This document shows positions 33,561 through 45,678 of a DNA stretch of 64,000 nt, in pieces (the stretch's first letter is position 1; the number at the start of each line of letters is the position of its first letter). Location: assembly GCA_963971405.1 (NCBI GenBank), contig OZ020486.1:11183419-11247418 (forward strand), read 5' to 3'. The notes under the pieces are model-generated. The model was given only the letters and a program-made list of their open reading frames with translations. It was not told the DNA's origin and ran no database searches. This stretch comes from Psococerastis gibbosa. Its lineage: Eukaryota; Arthropoda; Insecta; Psocodea; Psocidae. A program made the position numbers and the translations under genes.

Positions 33561-33783
33561 AACATGTAGAGTAGTGGTGCGGGCTCTGACTTTCACCCGA
33601 AAGGTTGTTGATTCGAGTCCTAAACTTGCTACATTTTCTGGCTTTGGAGGACTTGTAAAGCAGGCGCTCCCGGGCCTTCCTAGTTGAGGGTAAGAGAGAC
33701 TTACTTTATATAGCCCTAACTTGACTAGGTTGGCTTAGTAATAGAACAAAAAGTCATTATTTATTTATTTATTTATTTATTTA
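33561..33783 (+). mobile_element. tRNA-derived SINE, copy 3
   Basis: The head is 'catgtagagtagtggtgcgg', followed by 'gactttcacccgaaaggttg', a B box 'gattcgagtcc', the body 'ctcccgggccttcctagttg' and 'ggttggcttagtaatagaac', and a tail of (ATTT)n. It is one of the two most complete plus-strand members. Confidence 0.85.
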
Positions 33784-34904
33784 ATTTAGAACAGAAGATA
33801 TCGGTAAAAGCCAAAATGATCAAGAAAGCAGTGGAGAAATGGGACACGTTTTTACAATGGCCGGTCATAAGAGGAGATGCGAGTGGTCCGCGAAATTGAA
33901 TGTCCCATCTCTCCTATATAGAACTGTAGGAAGCAGAATAATGAGAAGTTTGAGATAAAATTCAGGTAGATACGATACCTGTGCTCAATTGTACCCGTAC
34001 GTGCCTGATTTCCGATTATTTCCGGTTCATTTGTCTAACTTTCTTTGTACTCGCATGGAGTACGAACCAATCGTGTGAAATGGCCTAATAACAATGAATG
34101 GAGAGTTGAAAGATTTAGTACGAATTACAATTGAATTGGCATAATTTGTTGAGTTTTAAGCGCGGGTACTTTCATTCATACTGTTAACAAATATGCTTAG
34201 TTTTCTATCTACCGAAATGAACGGATACCGGTGCTAAATTCTAAGGTATCACATTGATAGTTACTATTGCAGTACTGGGTCAATCCGTTTTATCATGAAT
34301 TTTGTCGATGGGTACCATCTAACTAGAAAATCAAAAGATATCACTGAGTAGTGTGTGTAGATACTACAATCCGGATATAAAATAGATATGGAGAAACAGA
34401 TATAGTTATTAATTAAAGTAGACAAAAGTAAAGTAAAGTTAAAAAAATCAAATTATTTCCTCAAATTGTTTTACTAGTAATAAATTCTATAAAATACTGG
34501 TAGAATCAGTAGGACGAGCTTGTGCTGGGACCCCGTTTACTATAGCTAAAACTAATAAGAAGCTAGAAAAATAAGAGGCGAATTTAAATAATAAATTGCA
34601 ATAACTTGGGATATAACATGCTGACATTTATTATTCCTAAACCTTTACCCCTTAACCAATACGGTGTGTGGGGTAACTACTAAAAGGCAATTTCTCAATA
34701 ATTGACTGTTATCGTAATGTAACATAGGCCACAGTAGATCTTACGAATCTGATCTCACAGATCTTATGAAGCACTTAATGATATGCGGAACCTTTTTGGA
34801 ACTCAAAAGAACAGAGTAGAATCGAGAATATGATGGAAATATTAGCTGTAAACAAATCTGTAAATTGCGAATGGAGGAGAAAAAGCAAAAGAGGCCTACC
34901 TTAT

Positions 34905-35015
34905 TCCTGGGTCAAAAATGTAAACAAAACAATTTCAAATACCACTTTTCTCTGTAAAACTATTTTCCTTACTTTGAATCCTTTTACATACTTTTTAATC
35001 CTGGGAATAAGTTAA
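34905..35015 (+). repeat. Diverged relative of MITE family 2
   Basis: The left 'ttattcctgggtcaaaaatg' and 'taaacaaaac' pair with the right 'ttaatcctgggaataa'. The centre 'caaataccacttttc' resembles the family 2 centre. The copy is more diverged than the two main ones. Confidence 0.5.
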
Positions 35016-35066
35016 ATTGGAACTTCGTGCTATGGCCGCAGTGAGGTCTTCACTATTCTAACCTTA

Positions 35067-35450
35067 GGCGGGGATCCCACCGACCTGCAAGTGCAAAATA
35101 CAAATACGGTGACGTGGTAGCAGACATTCAAGACTTAGGCGGGGTTCCACCGACCTCGCATTGCAGAACGCAAATGACATTGACGGAAATTTTTGTTTTA
35201 CTCTATGCCATAGTTAAAATTGATCAATGATCATAGAGTAAAATCACAAACAAAGTAAAATTAAAAAATTGCGTCATGGGATATGTTAAGTACAAACATT
35301 TTAATAGATTACTATAAAAAGAAAATTTAAATTTCCGTCAATGTCATTTGCAATCTGCAATGGGAGGTCGGTGGAAACCTCGTCTAAGTCTTGATTGTCT
35401 GCTACCACGTCACCGTATTTGTATTTTGTACTTGCAGGTCGGTGGTCGCC
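35067..35450 (-). mobile_element. PIF/Harbinger-like MITE, family 1, copy c (384 bp)
   Basis: The ends are 'ggcggggatcccaccgacct' and its near complement. It is flanked by TTA on both sides. The central part is inverted relative to copies a, b, d and e, so the element is in minus orientation. Confidence 0.85.
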
Positions 35451-36280
35451 TTAACTCGCCGCCTCTTCTGCGAACATTATAGCCCCCTTCAAAATGAGAA
35501 AATGTGAAACAAAGTTATGTACAGGTCTACCTATATAATGTGAGTGTAGCAATACATAATTTGCCAGATTTGATAGATATTGGGGTCAACAGTGAGAGGT
35601 ATGTGCTTTTGTTGATAGAAATCAACGTCATCTCGGGCCTCTGTCCAAGACAAGAAGTTGATATCTACATAATACTGGTCCCCTACACCCCCACCCCCCT
35701 CCGCAAAATGCATTAAATTGTTTAATCCATTCTCTGTTATGCCATTTTCAGCCATTTGAGTACATTTCTCGTGCCGTCTGCTACCAACTACTCATGTTTC
35801 ATTACGATGGTCAATTTAATTTCTATCTGCTTCCATCTAATTTTAGTTTAATTACACTCTGGCAACCGAATTATTTCTTAATTAGAGCAATTAATGCATG
35901 CTAATACTTTTCACTAATACTGAAGAGAATGTGTGACAAACGAAAATTAACTACCTAATACTAATTACTGTAATTAAGTTCCCAAATAATAGTGCAGAAA
36001 CTGAAACCACTACTGATGTTTTGGTATGAGTAGATAATAGATTTCATAAATTTAGTACTCTAATAAGAATGGTAAATTACCTACCATAATCGAACTGGAC
36101 AAATCATAACATCACTATAATGACAAAGACTTTCATGCCCAGAGTTACGTGATGATTATTGATGAAGCAGTAGAATCCGGGATGATAGGCCGCGGTCATT
36201 CTTAAAATGCCATAACTGATGCATGCGGCTAATCTATAGGCTATGAATAATAATATCGTTCTGAACAAATACTCCACTAT

Positions 36281-36648
36281 GGCGGGGATTCCCACCGGCT
36301 AGGGCTAAATACAAAAACGCTGACGTGGTAGCAGACATTCACCGACCTCACATTGCAGAATGCAAATGACATTGACGGAAATTAGAATTTTTCTTTTTAT
36401 AGAAATCTATTAAAATGTTGGTACTTAACATATCCCATGACGCCATTTTTTAATTTTAGTTTGTTTGTGATTTTACTGTGTGATAATTGATCAATTTTAA
36501 CTATGGCATAGAGGAAAACAAACATTTCCGTCAATGTCATTTGCATTCTGCAATGCAAGGTCGGTGGAAACCCCGCCTAAGTCTTGAATGTCTGCTACCA
36601 TGTCACCGTTTTTGTATTTAGCCCTAGCCGGTCGGTGGAATCCCCGCC
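36281..36648 (+). mobile_element. PIF/Harbinger-like MITE, family 1, copy d (368 bp)
   Basis: The ends are 'ggcggggattcccaccggct' and 'ggtggaatccccgcc'. The flanks are TAT and TAC, so the target duplication is imperfect. The internal part agrees with copies a and e; about 20 bases near the left second arm ('gacttaggcggggtttcc') are missing. Confidence 0.82.
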
Positions 36649-37404
36649 TACACGCTCTATTCTGACCAAATGAGCCATGCTGAGACAGAACATTTTCATA
36701 TCTCTTACCCGGATTTGCATATAGTTACCGACGTGCTGCACTAATCCACTAATGTAAGAAAAACTAAAAACCCGTTAAGTCACCTTATGGTTGACTATCC
36801 CAAATTTGTTAGGCGGGTCACAGACACCGCAATGGTATGCAAATTTGAAACTCTTTATCTATTTTATATCATATCTGTCACATCAATATTCATTTAAATT
36901 TTCTACTGAGCTAGTCTTCTAATAAAACCTGTTCAACTCTATAAATATTTTCTGATCAAAATCTGCACTGTACAGATCTAATTTTATGGCTATATGTTTA
37001 TCAACATTATTGCATATTTTCTCCTATAAGTATTGCAGAGAGACTGTTTTGGGGTCTGTACCTATTAGATAAATTAAACAGGTTATAATGCGGATGATAG
37101 GATGTACTGTGTGTGTCTTATTGAAGGCATGGGAGCTTTAATTGCATTTTGATGTATAGTCTATTTGTATTTATTGGAAATTAGAATTTTTATGATTATT
37201 AGACAATTATACAAATTGTTTTTTTTTTCAATATATGCACCTTGTCCGGGGTTACTGGTCAAGGAAAAAAGTGAAGTGAAGTGAAGTGATTATTTTCCTA
37301 CAGAAAAATGGTGGATTACTGTGTTCCGAGTATTGCCTCCAGGCTCCAGCTAGGAGTTTCCATTCAAGCCAATCCTAACTGGAGAAAGAAACTACGGTAG
37401 ATAG

Positions 37405-37545
37405 CTATGAATTTCTAGTAATTGCCAAACTAGTTCACTCTTCGACGTCAACCCGCCCCTACAAGTGCAAATGGACAAGCTCAGATTTGCTTACCATTGT
37501 CAAAGTAATTTAGGCGTCAGCTTGACTTAACCAAGTACGGGGATG
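37405..37545 (+). repeat. Dispersed repeat R3, copy 2
   Basis: This is the counterpart of 26800-26930. A tandem 'gaagt' run ('gtgaagtgaagtgaagtg') lies upstream near 37270. Confidence 0.6.
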
Positions 37546-38070
37546 AGTCATAAATTACACGAAATTTCTCCATATCGCAAAAAACGTGTAAAAGGCAGAT
37601 GAAGAACAATGCGCAGAGTACAGTATGTATAATGACAATAATCGGTGACACGTAGGGAGATTGGCGTGAATTCGTGCGTAACCAAGGTGACCACGAGGGA
37701 CTTTCATCTGTTGAGAGGATGTCCAAGCAAGTGGAGCGCCATCTCAGGCTAGGAAATTGTGATTTCAGTGCCTAGTTATTAAACCAATCAGCTGTTGTCT
37801 CTTTTATGACATCCGCGAGAGTGAGTACTCTCCGATACTGCTAACACGATCATATACTGTACTATAGAAGAATATTGAAAAATTCAAATACAAGACGTCC
37901 GTCCCACTTCGTCCTGGAAGGCAGAGTCCCAGAATCAATTTCTATTCTTGCCAAATTTATCAGGGTTTCAATTAATTTCTACCTGTGGGCCTAATTTGCC
38001 ATTTAGTAGTCTATATTAAGTTATTAACTGTTCAATTTGAATTTTTTGTACAATGTAATAATTGGTGTAA

Positions 38071-38211
38071 GGTGGCTATTCCACTTGTCAATACCCTTCA
38101 TTTTTGTGCTTCAACAAGTTTGTTGAGAATTTTTTTAATCTATATAAACACAAAAATCTCATTAATTATTGATGCACAAATGACGGAACATTGACAAGTG
38201 GAATAGCCGCC
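38071..38211 (+). mobile_element. Short PIF/Harbinger-like MITE (141 bp)
   Basis: The ends GGTGGCTATTCCACTTGTCA and its complement differ by one base over 22. The element is flanked by TAA on both sides (38068-38070 and 38212-38214). The start (GG-GGC/T) and the 3-base TAA duplication match family 1 in type, though the sequence is different. Confidence 0.85.
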
Positions 38212-38254
38212 TAAAATTGTATTGTACAAATAAAATAAAAATAAAAAGTCTTGG

Positions 38255-38335
38255 GCTTTAAATGTAAACAAAACCATTTTGAATGGCACATTTTATTGTA
38301 AAATTATCTTGTTAACATTTTTGGTCCATGGTATG
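38255..38335 (+). repeat. Partial relative of MITE family 2
   Basis: 'aaatgtaaacaaaaccattt', 'tgaatggcac' and 'taaaattatcttgttaacat' match the centre and one arm of 24711-24880. Confidence 0.6.
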
Positions 38336-38379
38336 CAGGTATAGCATAGAACTCATTGTGTTATGGATACACCACTCTC

Positions 38380-38640
38380 GCTGCTCCTCCCTCTCTCAGG
38401 TGGCTAGGGTACGTGGAACGAGTGCAAGACTGTAGGACAACAAGAGCAGTCTTACAAAAGGTGCCCCAAGGGAGAAGACGAGTGGGAAGACCACGAATAC
38501 GATGGCTAAACGGCGTATAGATAGATCTTGCGACAGGGGAAGGAGAGCGCAGTACCGCCAAGTTGGGCTTGATGAAGCAGGCCAAATGTCATTGAGTACA
38601 CAGGCCATTTACAAAATTAACTGGTAGGCACATAATATAC
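38380..38640 (+). pseudogene. LINE reverse transcriptase C-terminal fragment
   Basis: In the plus frame from 38398 the peptide begins RWLGYVERVQD and continues VLQKVPQGRRRVGRPRIRWL, then NGV and a stop, followed by a short in-frame continuation. The RWLGHVER...GRRxxGRPRxRWLDxV pattern is the well-known C-terminal end of many insect and other animal LINE polyproteins. The frame is interrupted by a stop just after the motif. The two minus-strand ORFs here are shadows of this sequence. Confidence 0.75.
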
Positions 38641-38766
38641 CACTATAGCCTACTAGAAGGTAAAGAGAATCAAGGAGAGAAAGAAAGAAAATTGTCTTTA
38701 TTTTCCATATAATAACTATACAAAATAGTAACCCATAATAAATTATACATTGTTATACAATAAATA

Positions 38767-39470
38767 AAGAACCGGTCCGAGTTTACTCGAACATGCTTTC
38801 CAATTTATCAAAATTAGTAGATAGAGAAAATGAGTAATTTCATGGTAAATAATTTTCCTATGGTTAAATTTCCGATATCTCAGGGGGGGGGGGGGTTGTC
38901 CACCTGAATTCACTGGAGGTGAGGTAAATTCTAGATAGTTCAGACCAACACATTACCACACAGCAATACTGGCAAGGCACGCAATATGCATTTGAGCGTG
39001 AATTTTCTATCATTTTTTCAAAAAAACATTTTTTTTACAAAACCAAATACTTTTCTGGGAAAGAAACCTGTCCGGTTTCGTTACTCAATTTAACACCTAA
39101 AACATGCCTGAAGGTAGAAATCATCGATAGAAAGGTTTCGCAGAAAAATTATTTTTTAGTCATTTTTCATTAAAATTTAGTTATTTTTATTTTTTTTCCC
39201 CCAGAAGCAACCTATCAAGGGGCAAGTGACCCCACGCATTTCGTTAATATTAATAACGACTACAATACATGTGAATTGAAAAGAAATCGTTGGAGCCGTT
39301 TTTGAGAAATAATGTTTTTAGACGTTTTTTTTGGAGTTTTTTGAGAATAAAACCCCCCCAAATTAAGTTAGCCCGAAATAAAAAATTTTTTCCGAGGTAT
39401 GATTTTTGTAAACCTACATGCCGAATTTCATTACGATCGACTGAGTAGTTTGCCCGGAAATCGACGCACT

Positions 39471-39504
<34 letters not shown>

Positions 39505-39650
39505 ATGACAGACAGACAGACATTTCGTAAAAACCAATTTTTTTTTTGGGTTCCTGGGACCTCAAAACGTGTAAATCCGTTGAAATATCGGAATCGAAAA
39601 TTTCGACCGTCACAAAGCTTTCCTTATACTACGTATAAATTGGAAAGCAA
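38767..39650 (-). mobile_element. ~870-bp inverted pair element, copy A
   Basis: It is related over its length to 44609-45465 in the opposite orientation. Shared phrases include 'aaccggtccgagtttactcg', 'aatttaacacctaaaacatg', 'atcgatagaaaggtttcg' and 'ctacatgccgaatttcatt'. GCTTTCCAATTTAT at 38795 and its exact complement at 39636-39649 form terminal or subterminal inverted repeats. A (GACA)n run lies at 39471-39521 and 13 G at 38883-38895. Similar short peptides in the two copies (KSY..NF, IWGGF) suggest a decayed coding or 3'-UTR segment. The class is unknown. Confidence 0.75.
39471..39521 (+). repeat. (GACA)n microsatellite
   Basis: About twelve GACA units with one 'atga' interruption lie inside the copy A element. 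In copy B the matching site is a degenerate 'tctgtctgtcgctctgtctg'. Confidence 0.95.
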
Positions 39651-39907
39651 AAATACAAGTCTTTAACTGAATAAAAAGTAAATATTAAAAAAATAAACTA
39701 ACCCGACCATTTACACACCATTTATACACCATACACACCCATTAAATACTATCAAGGGTGATATAAAAAATAATTATTATATTTTCCACAGTATCTACAG
39801 TTTGGAAAGAAAGTCTAGCTCTCTTGTGGTATGTAAATTTGCAGCCGTAAATGAAACCGTAGGAAAACTAGCCTGCTATCGATCTCGGTGTATAAATGGT
39901 TTCCTAA

Positions 39908-40282
39908 GGCGCCCATTCCACCGACCGGCTAGGGCTATTTACAAAAACGGTGACGTAGTAGCAGACATTCAAAACTTTTCCACCGACCTTGCATTGCAGA
40001 ATGCAAATGACATTGACGGAAATTAGAATTTTTCTTTTTATAGAAATCTATTAAAATCTTTGTACTTAACATATCCCATGACGCCATTTTTTAATTTTAG
40101 TTTGTTTGTTTGTGATTTTACTGTATGATAATTGATCAATTTTAACTATGGCATAGAGGAAAATAAACATTTCCGTCAATTCTGCAATGCGAGGTCGATG
40201 GAAACCCCGCCTAAGTCTTGAATGTCTGCTACCACGTCACCGTTTTTGTAAATAGCCCTAGCCGGTCGGTGGAATGGGCGCC
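39908..40282 (+). mobile_element. PIF/Harbinger-like MITE, family 1, copy e (375 bp)
   Basis: The ends GGCGCCCATTCCACCGACCG and its complement match over at least 38 bases with hardly a mismatch. The flanks are TAA and TAT. The centre carries 'tgataattgatcaatttta'. This looks the youngest by arm identity. Confidence 0.85.
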
Positions 40283-40915
40283 TATTAACTTCATTCAGTC
40301 AGTTTATAATCGAATCAGAGCATGCAGTTGTATCTAACCGCGATAAATATTGCATCTACCGTACTCCATATATTTGAACCTACGGTATACCTGTATGTAC
40401 TCGCTATTGGTCAGATAAAAAGTAGACCCTGGTTAATGCTTTGTTCCCAATTTTTTGCCCTACCTTTTAAGGATAATCTTCGGTTGTTTGGTTGTAAACC
40501 TGTTGTGTGAGATGAATTGGTTGTTGTTCTGTGGCTTGACCCCAATTTGGAATAAAGCTTTAAATCGCGGTGAACCGTTAAGGCCGGCCTCATACACGTC
40601 CGCGCTGGTCCAGCAAGATATTCCAAATTGTTAGGCCCGGAAGACATACATTCATACAGTCGCGATTTACCAATGGACTTGGTGAATAGTTGCTGCAAAC
40701 CCACAGAGTCTAATTCAGAAGATTTCTATAATCTGGCACGTCTAGGGAAAAACCATGCACTTCCGAAATCGATAAGAACTCTTCTGCTAGCCCCGCAAAT
40801 TGCGACAGTTTGAATCATCCTTGTGTACTGGGCCTTAAGGTACTGTGCACCACTCGAAAAATTAAGGCAATGGTTCCCGCAGAGTTAGAAACTTAAAATC
40901 TTAGAATTCTTCTTC
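40283..40915. other. Intergenic sequence, no gene supported
   Basis: Frames at 40322-40510 (+) and 40411-40704 (-) overlap and have no recognisable domain. The stretch 40560-40810 is less AT-rich and could be old LINE DNA. Confidence 0.4.
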
Positions 40916-40916
40916 T

Positions 40917-41070
40917 TCAAATTACAGCCGGCTGGCTGGTTGGCAGCAATGCCTCCACTTCCCTCGATTCTGGCATGCTCTCTTCAGCCCCTACATCCTC
41001 CATAACTTGCTGCTGATACTCTTTTCTCGGGCGCCCAGGTCTGTTGACGCCTACTATTGGTCTTAGAATT
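40917..41070 (-). pseudogene. LINE reverse transcriptase C-terminal fragment with (GAA)n tail
   Basis: On the minus strand the peptide reads RPGRPRKEYQQQVMEDVGAE and later ESREVEALLPTSQPAV. GRPRKxYxxQVxEDxG followed by a final QP-A/N is typical of insect LINE C-termini. After the end comes 'tttgaagaagaagaattc', a GAA tail like that of the fragments near 20345, 44215 and 56965. Confidence 0.6.
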
Positions 41071-41472
41071 GGACAAACTAAATAAGTGATTAAAAGTGAC
41101 ATTTTTCTTCTTCGGAAAAAATTGAATAAATCTTATAGCGGGCTAAAACGGACATATTCCAATTACCTAAATAATTTCTTCTAATTCTTCTAATCTTCTA
41201 ATTTGCTGTCTCAACTCAAAATCTGTCAATTGGAAGCAAAATAGAAATTTAATTAATCATGAAAAATCGAACATAGAGCCATGTAGACACGAAATTCTCC
41301 TCTACATGTTAATACATAATAATGTAATATAGTAAGTTAATGCATAGTAATTCAATACATGGTAAGTTAATACAATACAGTGTAGCAAGCACTAACACCG
41401 TGTGGCCGCCTTTTTTTAAAACGTGAACATTTTTTGGTTAGGCTTACGATTTCAAAAAAATGCCGCGAAAAG

Positions 41473-41525
41473 GGGTTAGTTGAGGAGAACATCATGAATC
41501 ATGGGTTCGAGTCCGTCTCTGACCC
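41473..41525 (+). pseudogene. tRNA-like remnant
   Basis: GGGTTAG at 41473-41479 can pair with CTGACCC at 41519-41525 with one wobble, and 'gggttcgagtcc' is a perfect B box. Only about 53 bases separate the ends, so a D or anticodon arm is missing. It may be a truncated tRNA copy or a SINE head. Confidence 0.35.
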
Positions 41526-42105
41526 AATTTTGTTTTTTCCGGATGAAATTATGTAGGCTTTTAAGTTGTAGGCTCCTACTAAACAACAATCATAGCTACT
41601 CCATTATGAAATAAAGCCTGTCTCTTTGATACAACTATCCCAAGAACCACTAGAGAGACCAAAGAGAAAGACAACCGACAGTTGCCTGCCAGTTGGATTG
41701 AAGGGAATATAAGAAAGGACTTTCTTCCACTTATTGCAGGGGGAAAGTAAACAAAAAATATACAATATTAATCTCGTACATATAATTCAAATCACGGACT
41801 TCGAGCTCCAAATAACTGAGCCTACTCAATTCAATGTACCTTTAAAAAAGCAGTTCCGCCACCGTCAATTATAAATTGGTAAATACCTAGGTAGTGAGTG
41901 GATTCAGAAGAAGTGTATTGTTGGGTTCTTAATTTGGTATCCCGCTGCCCGCTGGTACCAACCTACTAAGATGAAAGTGCAGGTTAATGTATGGGAATCA
42001 AAATGAATTAGATTTTTGTTTAGTCGGGCTTGATTAAGGTTTTTTATTTTTGATGGTGTATCAATTCGAAGGCTATATAATTTGCATCTCGGGAAAATTT
42101 ACGTG

Positions 42106-42285
42106 TCGAGTCCTGGTCACCTTAATCGTGTGAATTATCTCCAAGTGGTTCGGAATCCAATAGTATCAGGAGGTCCACCCAGTCAGTCAACTCCCCTTCT
42201 CCCAGAGGTGAAGAAGTCTGCCCTTATATTAGAGCGCCTCAAGTTGATAGACTCTATCCCCCCGACGGGCTGAAAGCAGGCTCCT
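42106..42285 (+). repeat. Dispersed repeat R1, copy 2
   Basis: 'gtggttcggaatccaatagt', 'atcaggaggtccaccca' and 'agcgcctcaagttgatag' correspond to 14970-15150. The overlapping ORFs at 42082-42371 are shadows of this repeat. Confidence 0.65.
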
Positions 42286-42559
42286 CTAACTGGACCCTGC
42301 TCTAACGTTGTGGGAAGCGACATACCGATAGTGGCCTCGTTCTTCCTTATTGGTGAAGGAGAGGGGCCCATTAGGTTACTGTTTGAGAAAAACTCAACTG
42401 TTTTAAAATTATTCTGTTAAAACGGCATACCCCGAAATATTTCAGTAAAAAATTAAGTACTTAACTAAGTAATTAAGTACTGTCTGTCCTGTAAGCTACG
42501 AGTATATCATACCCATTATCGTAACCATATCGTACTGTACCCATTTTCACGTAGGTACT

Positions 42560-42760
42560 GGGGTGAGAAGTGGGTTTTAAGCAATTTTTTTAGCTCCAAG
42601 GCTTTTTTTAGAAGTGGGGTTTAAGAAATTTTTTAGCCCCAAGGCTTTTTTGGGGGACAAACCCCCCTAAAATGGAATTAGCCCAAAATATGTCGTAATT
42701 TTTGTGAACCTTCAAGTCAAATTTCATTGGAATCCAAAACAAAGTGTAACATTTGTGAAA
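42560..42760 (+). repeat. Old relative of the ~870-bp element
   Basis: 'gggggacaaacccccctaaa', 'atggaattagccc' and 'caaatttcattggaatc' recall the central part of 38767-39650, but the match is weak. Confidence 0.35.
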
Positions 42761-42869
42761 TTTTACTTTTCAAAGTTGTATATACAGTATATAGGCTATA
42801 GAACCTGGTAATACCGTTGGAATCTCGAATTTGAAAGTTTCTACCACTAACTACAAATATTTCCATGTA

Positions 42870-44080
42870 GTCTATACTAACGTCAAAATATGTATATGAC
42901 CATGAAAATAATCTCTGTTACAGTTTGAAGGTATTGTAGGCTACTTACCTCCAAGCATACCTAATTGCTTCTAAAACGAGAGTAACATAGTCACTGATAT
43001 GCATTGAATAGAATTAGCAATTCATTTGTTCAACAATTTGGAGGGGCCATTAAATTATTTAAACAGTACAAGAGGTTTACCGTGAGAGGTGGGTGAATTA
43101 TGATAATTTATTTCAACGGAACAAACTTAACGCAGCACACTTTCTATTGTTGCAGTAATTTTATGCTGGGAAGGCTACTAATTTACAAATTTTTGGTTGT
43201 GAGGCCACTTCCATAATTTAGGATGGAAGAAGATCAACTAACAATACTAGAGAGAAAATGGACACATGCATTGTGAAACCGTATCATTAGTGTCTTTTAC
43301 ACTTTTATAACCTAAAATTAACTTTAACCAAATTGCGGAGCCACAAAATTAATCTTTTCCTCATTTAAACAATGGACTTTCTGTGAATATTTCATATTTC
43401 ATTCAAATAAGAAAGGGTTTTTCTCATTTACTGCATTGCGTGTATCAGCTTGGGGACAGTTTCACATCTATAGTTTAGGCTAACCGTAGGAGTGGCCCAT
43501 TTTATCAAGAAATGAGAACGATGAAAAGAAACTGAACTTCATCAAAATGGCGGAAAATTCTCAACTTTCATTTAGTAATTGAAAATATATATATAGATGT
43601 AGACATATAAAATTGATCCTGGTGTCAAAGTGAAGATAATTTAATGGAGTTCGGAAATTTTGTTTACACTTCTTTCCGTCAAGTCTGATTATATTTATTT
43701 TTATTATTTATTTTATAGTTTCTGTGAAAACTGTAGAAAAGTGGAAAATTACGCGGCAAAGTTGAAATTCGGAAATAGTACTATAAAATGTATAAAATCA
43801 CAAATTGTCACAACTTCTGGATAACTTTTCATCTTTTCGTATCTACCTTAAATAATAGGAAGAATAGGTAACCGAAAAAAAAAAATGTCTTAGAATGCCA
43901 TTGCATTCGTTGAGAGCCAAATGGATGCATACCTGACCAGAATTAAGGACGGCCATGGGGCAAACCAAGCGATGGATAGTATGCCTGAAGAAGAAACAGG
44001 TGGACTGTGCGTGAATGAATTTCTTTCAAACCGTATAACCTTTTCGCTTTAATTAATACAAGTAATACAGTATTAAAAGG
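42870..44080. other. Intergenic sequence without recognised gene
   Basis: I see no convincing ORF, RNA or complete repeat. It is AT-rich throughout. Confidence 0.45.
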
Positions 44081-44084
44081 AGTC

Positions 44085-44222
44085 AATTAGAAACTGACCT
44101 CCGCGAGTTGGCAGCTGGCAGTCCGTAAATGGTGGAGCGTTGTTCAAAATCGAGATGACTAGAGGAGTGTTGTTGAGAAGGCCAAAACCCATCGAAGACT
44201 GTAGAGCCGGAAGAAGAAAAAA
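44085..44222 (+). pseudogene. Non-LTR retrotransposon 3' end, copy 2
   Basis: With one frameshift, the plus strand encodes LETDLREL, then WWSVVQNRDD, a stop, RSVVEKAKTHRRL and TAG, followed by 'agccggaagaagaaaaaa'. E-K-A-K-T-H-x-x-L-stop plus a GAA tail is the same ending as at 56870-56970. It contains a single 47-base unit of the type amplified at 56368-56890. Confidence 0.72.
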
Positions 44223-44608
44223 CCTATATAATAAAGATTGCACTGAATCTAAGCCCGCTAAATTTTCTACCTCACAGGTATATCATCACAGATGCTCAAT
44301 ATGTAACAAAAGCTCCATTCCTCTGGGAATCTTTGGAACCTGAAGACGGTCCCTTATTAATCCGCATCCGATTGAAATTACTGTCACAATCCCACAAACC
44401 CTTGCCCCAGATATCAAAGTCTTTGAAACAAACTTTGATTATCCAAATGGGGACCCCATGAGAATCCAAACACAAAGTCAGGAGAATAGAATACCGTACT
44501 CGAACTTAGAATTCAAAATTTCAACTATTGGGAAGCATTCATTTTCCCAATCCTTACTCCAGTGCTAAACAAAATAATTGCTGATTAATCTAAAGAACTT
44601 TTTGTTAT

Positions 44609-45465
44609 TGCTTTCCAATTCCTACGTAGTATAAGGAATGCTTTGTGATGGTCCAAATTTTCGTTTCCGAGATTTCAACGGATTTACACGTTTTGAGGTC
44701 CTAGGAACCCAAAAAAGTGGTTTTTACGAAATATCTGTCTGTCGCTCTGTCTGTCGCTCTGTTCGTCGATTTTCGGGCAAACTACTCAGCCGATTTTAAT
44801 GAAATTCTGCATGTAGGTTTACAAAAATCATACCGCGGGAACTTTTTTTTGGGGGGGGGGGCTATCTCAATTTGGGGGGGGTTTTATTTTCAAAAAACTC
44901 CAAAAAAAACGTCTAAAAAAAGTATTTCTCAAAAATGGCTATAACGATTTTTTTTAAATTCACATATAATTATTGTAGTCGTTATTAATGTTGAAAAAAT
45001 GCGGGGGGTCGCTTGCCCCTTGATAGTTTGCTTCTGGGGGTAAAAAATAAAAATAACTAAATTTTAATTAAAAATGACTAAAAAAATAATTTTTCTGCGA
45101 AACCTTTCTATCGATGATTTATACCTTCAGGCATGTTTTAGGTGTTAAATTGAGTAACGAAACCGGACAGATTGCTTTCCCAAAAACTATTTGGTTCTAT
45201 GCAAAAAAAATATTTTTGAAAAAATGATAGAAAATTCACGTACAAATGCATTGCGTGCCCTGCCATTATTGCTGTGTGGTAATTTCTTGGTCTGACCTAT
45301 CTAGAATTTACCTCACCTCCAGTGACGTCAGGGGACCTCCCCCCCCCCCCCCCGAATGCCGAAATGTAACTATAGGAAAATTATTTACTATGAAATTACT
45401 CAATTTCTCTAGCTACTACTAAATAAATTGGAAATCATGTTCGAGTAAACTCGGACCGGCTCTTT
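44609..45465 (+). mobile_element. ~870-bp inverted pair element, copy B
   Basis: This is the inverted partner of 38767-39650. It begins 'ttgctttccaattcctacg' and ends 'actcggaccggctcttt'. A G11 run at 44851-44861 and a C15 run at 45339-45353 lie inside it; the C run is at the same relative place as the G run of copy A. Shared order of phrases over the whole length is clear by eye. Confidence 0.78.
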
Positions 45466-45678
45466 AAGAGTTGGTTTCAGTGAAATAAACGTACTTTTAA
45501 GGGGAGTTTCGGAGGTAGAATCAGTTTGTCGGAGTTATGTTGCACATTATGGGAAAGCTCTATTAAAGAGTTTTCAATTGCCGTATTATTTTTAGTGTAC
45601 TCAGGCCACTGATGATCAAAATTAGTACTGTGCTGACAAAATCAATACGTCTGGTCACCCTACCTTGATTGTCTAATC

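Noticed and set aside
39250..39613. Cys/Ser/Leu-rich ORFs (SVCLSVCLSVC)
   Set aside because: They are translations of the GACA microsatellite and adjoining repeat.
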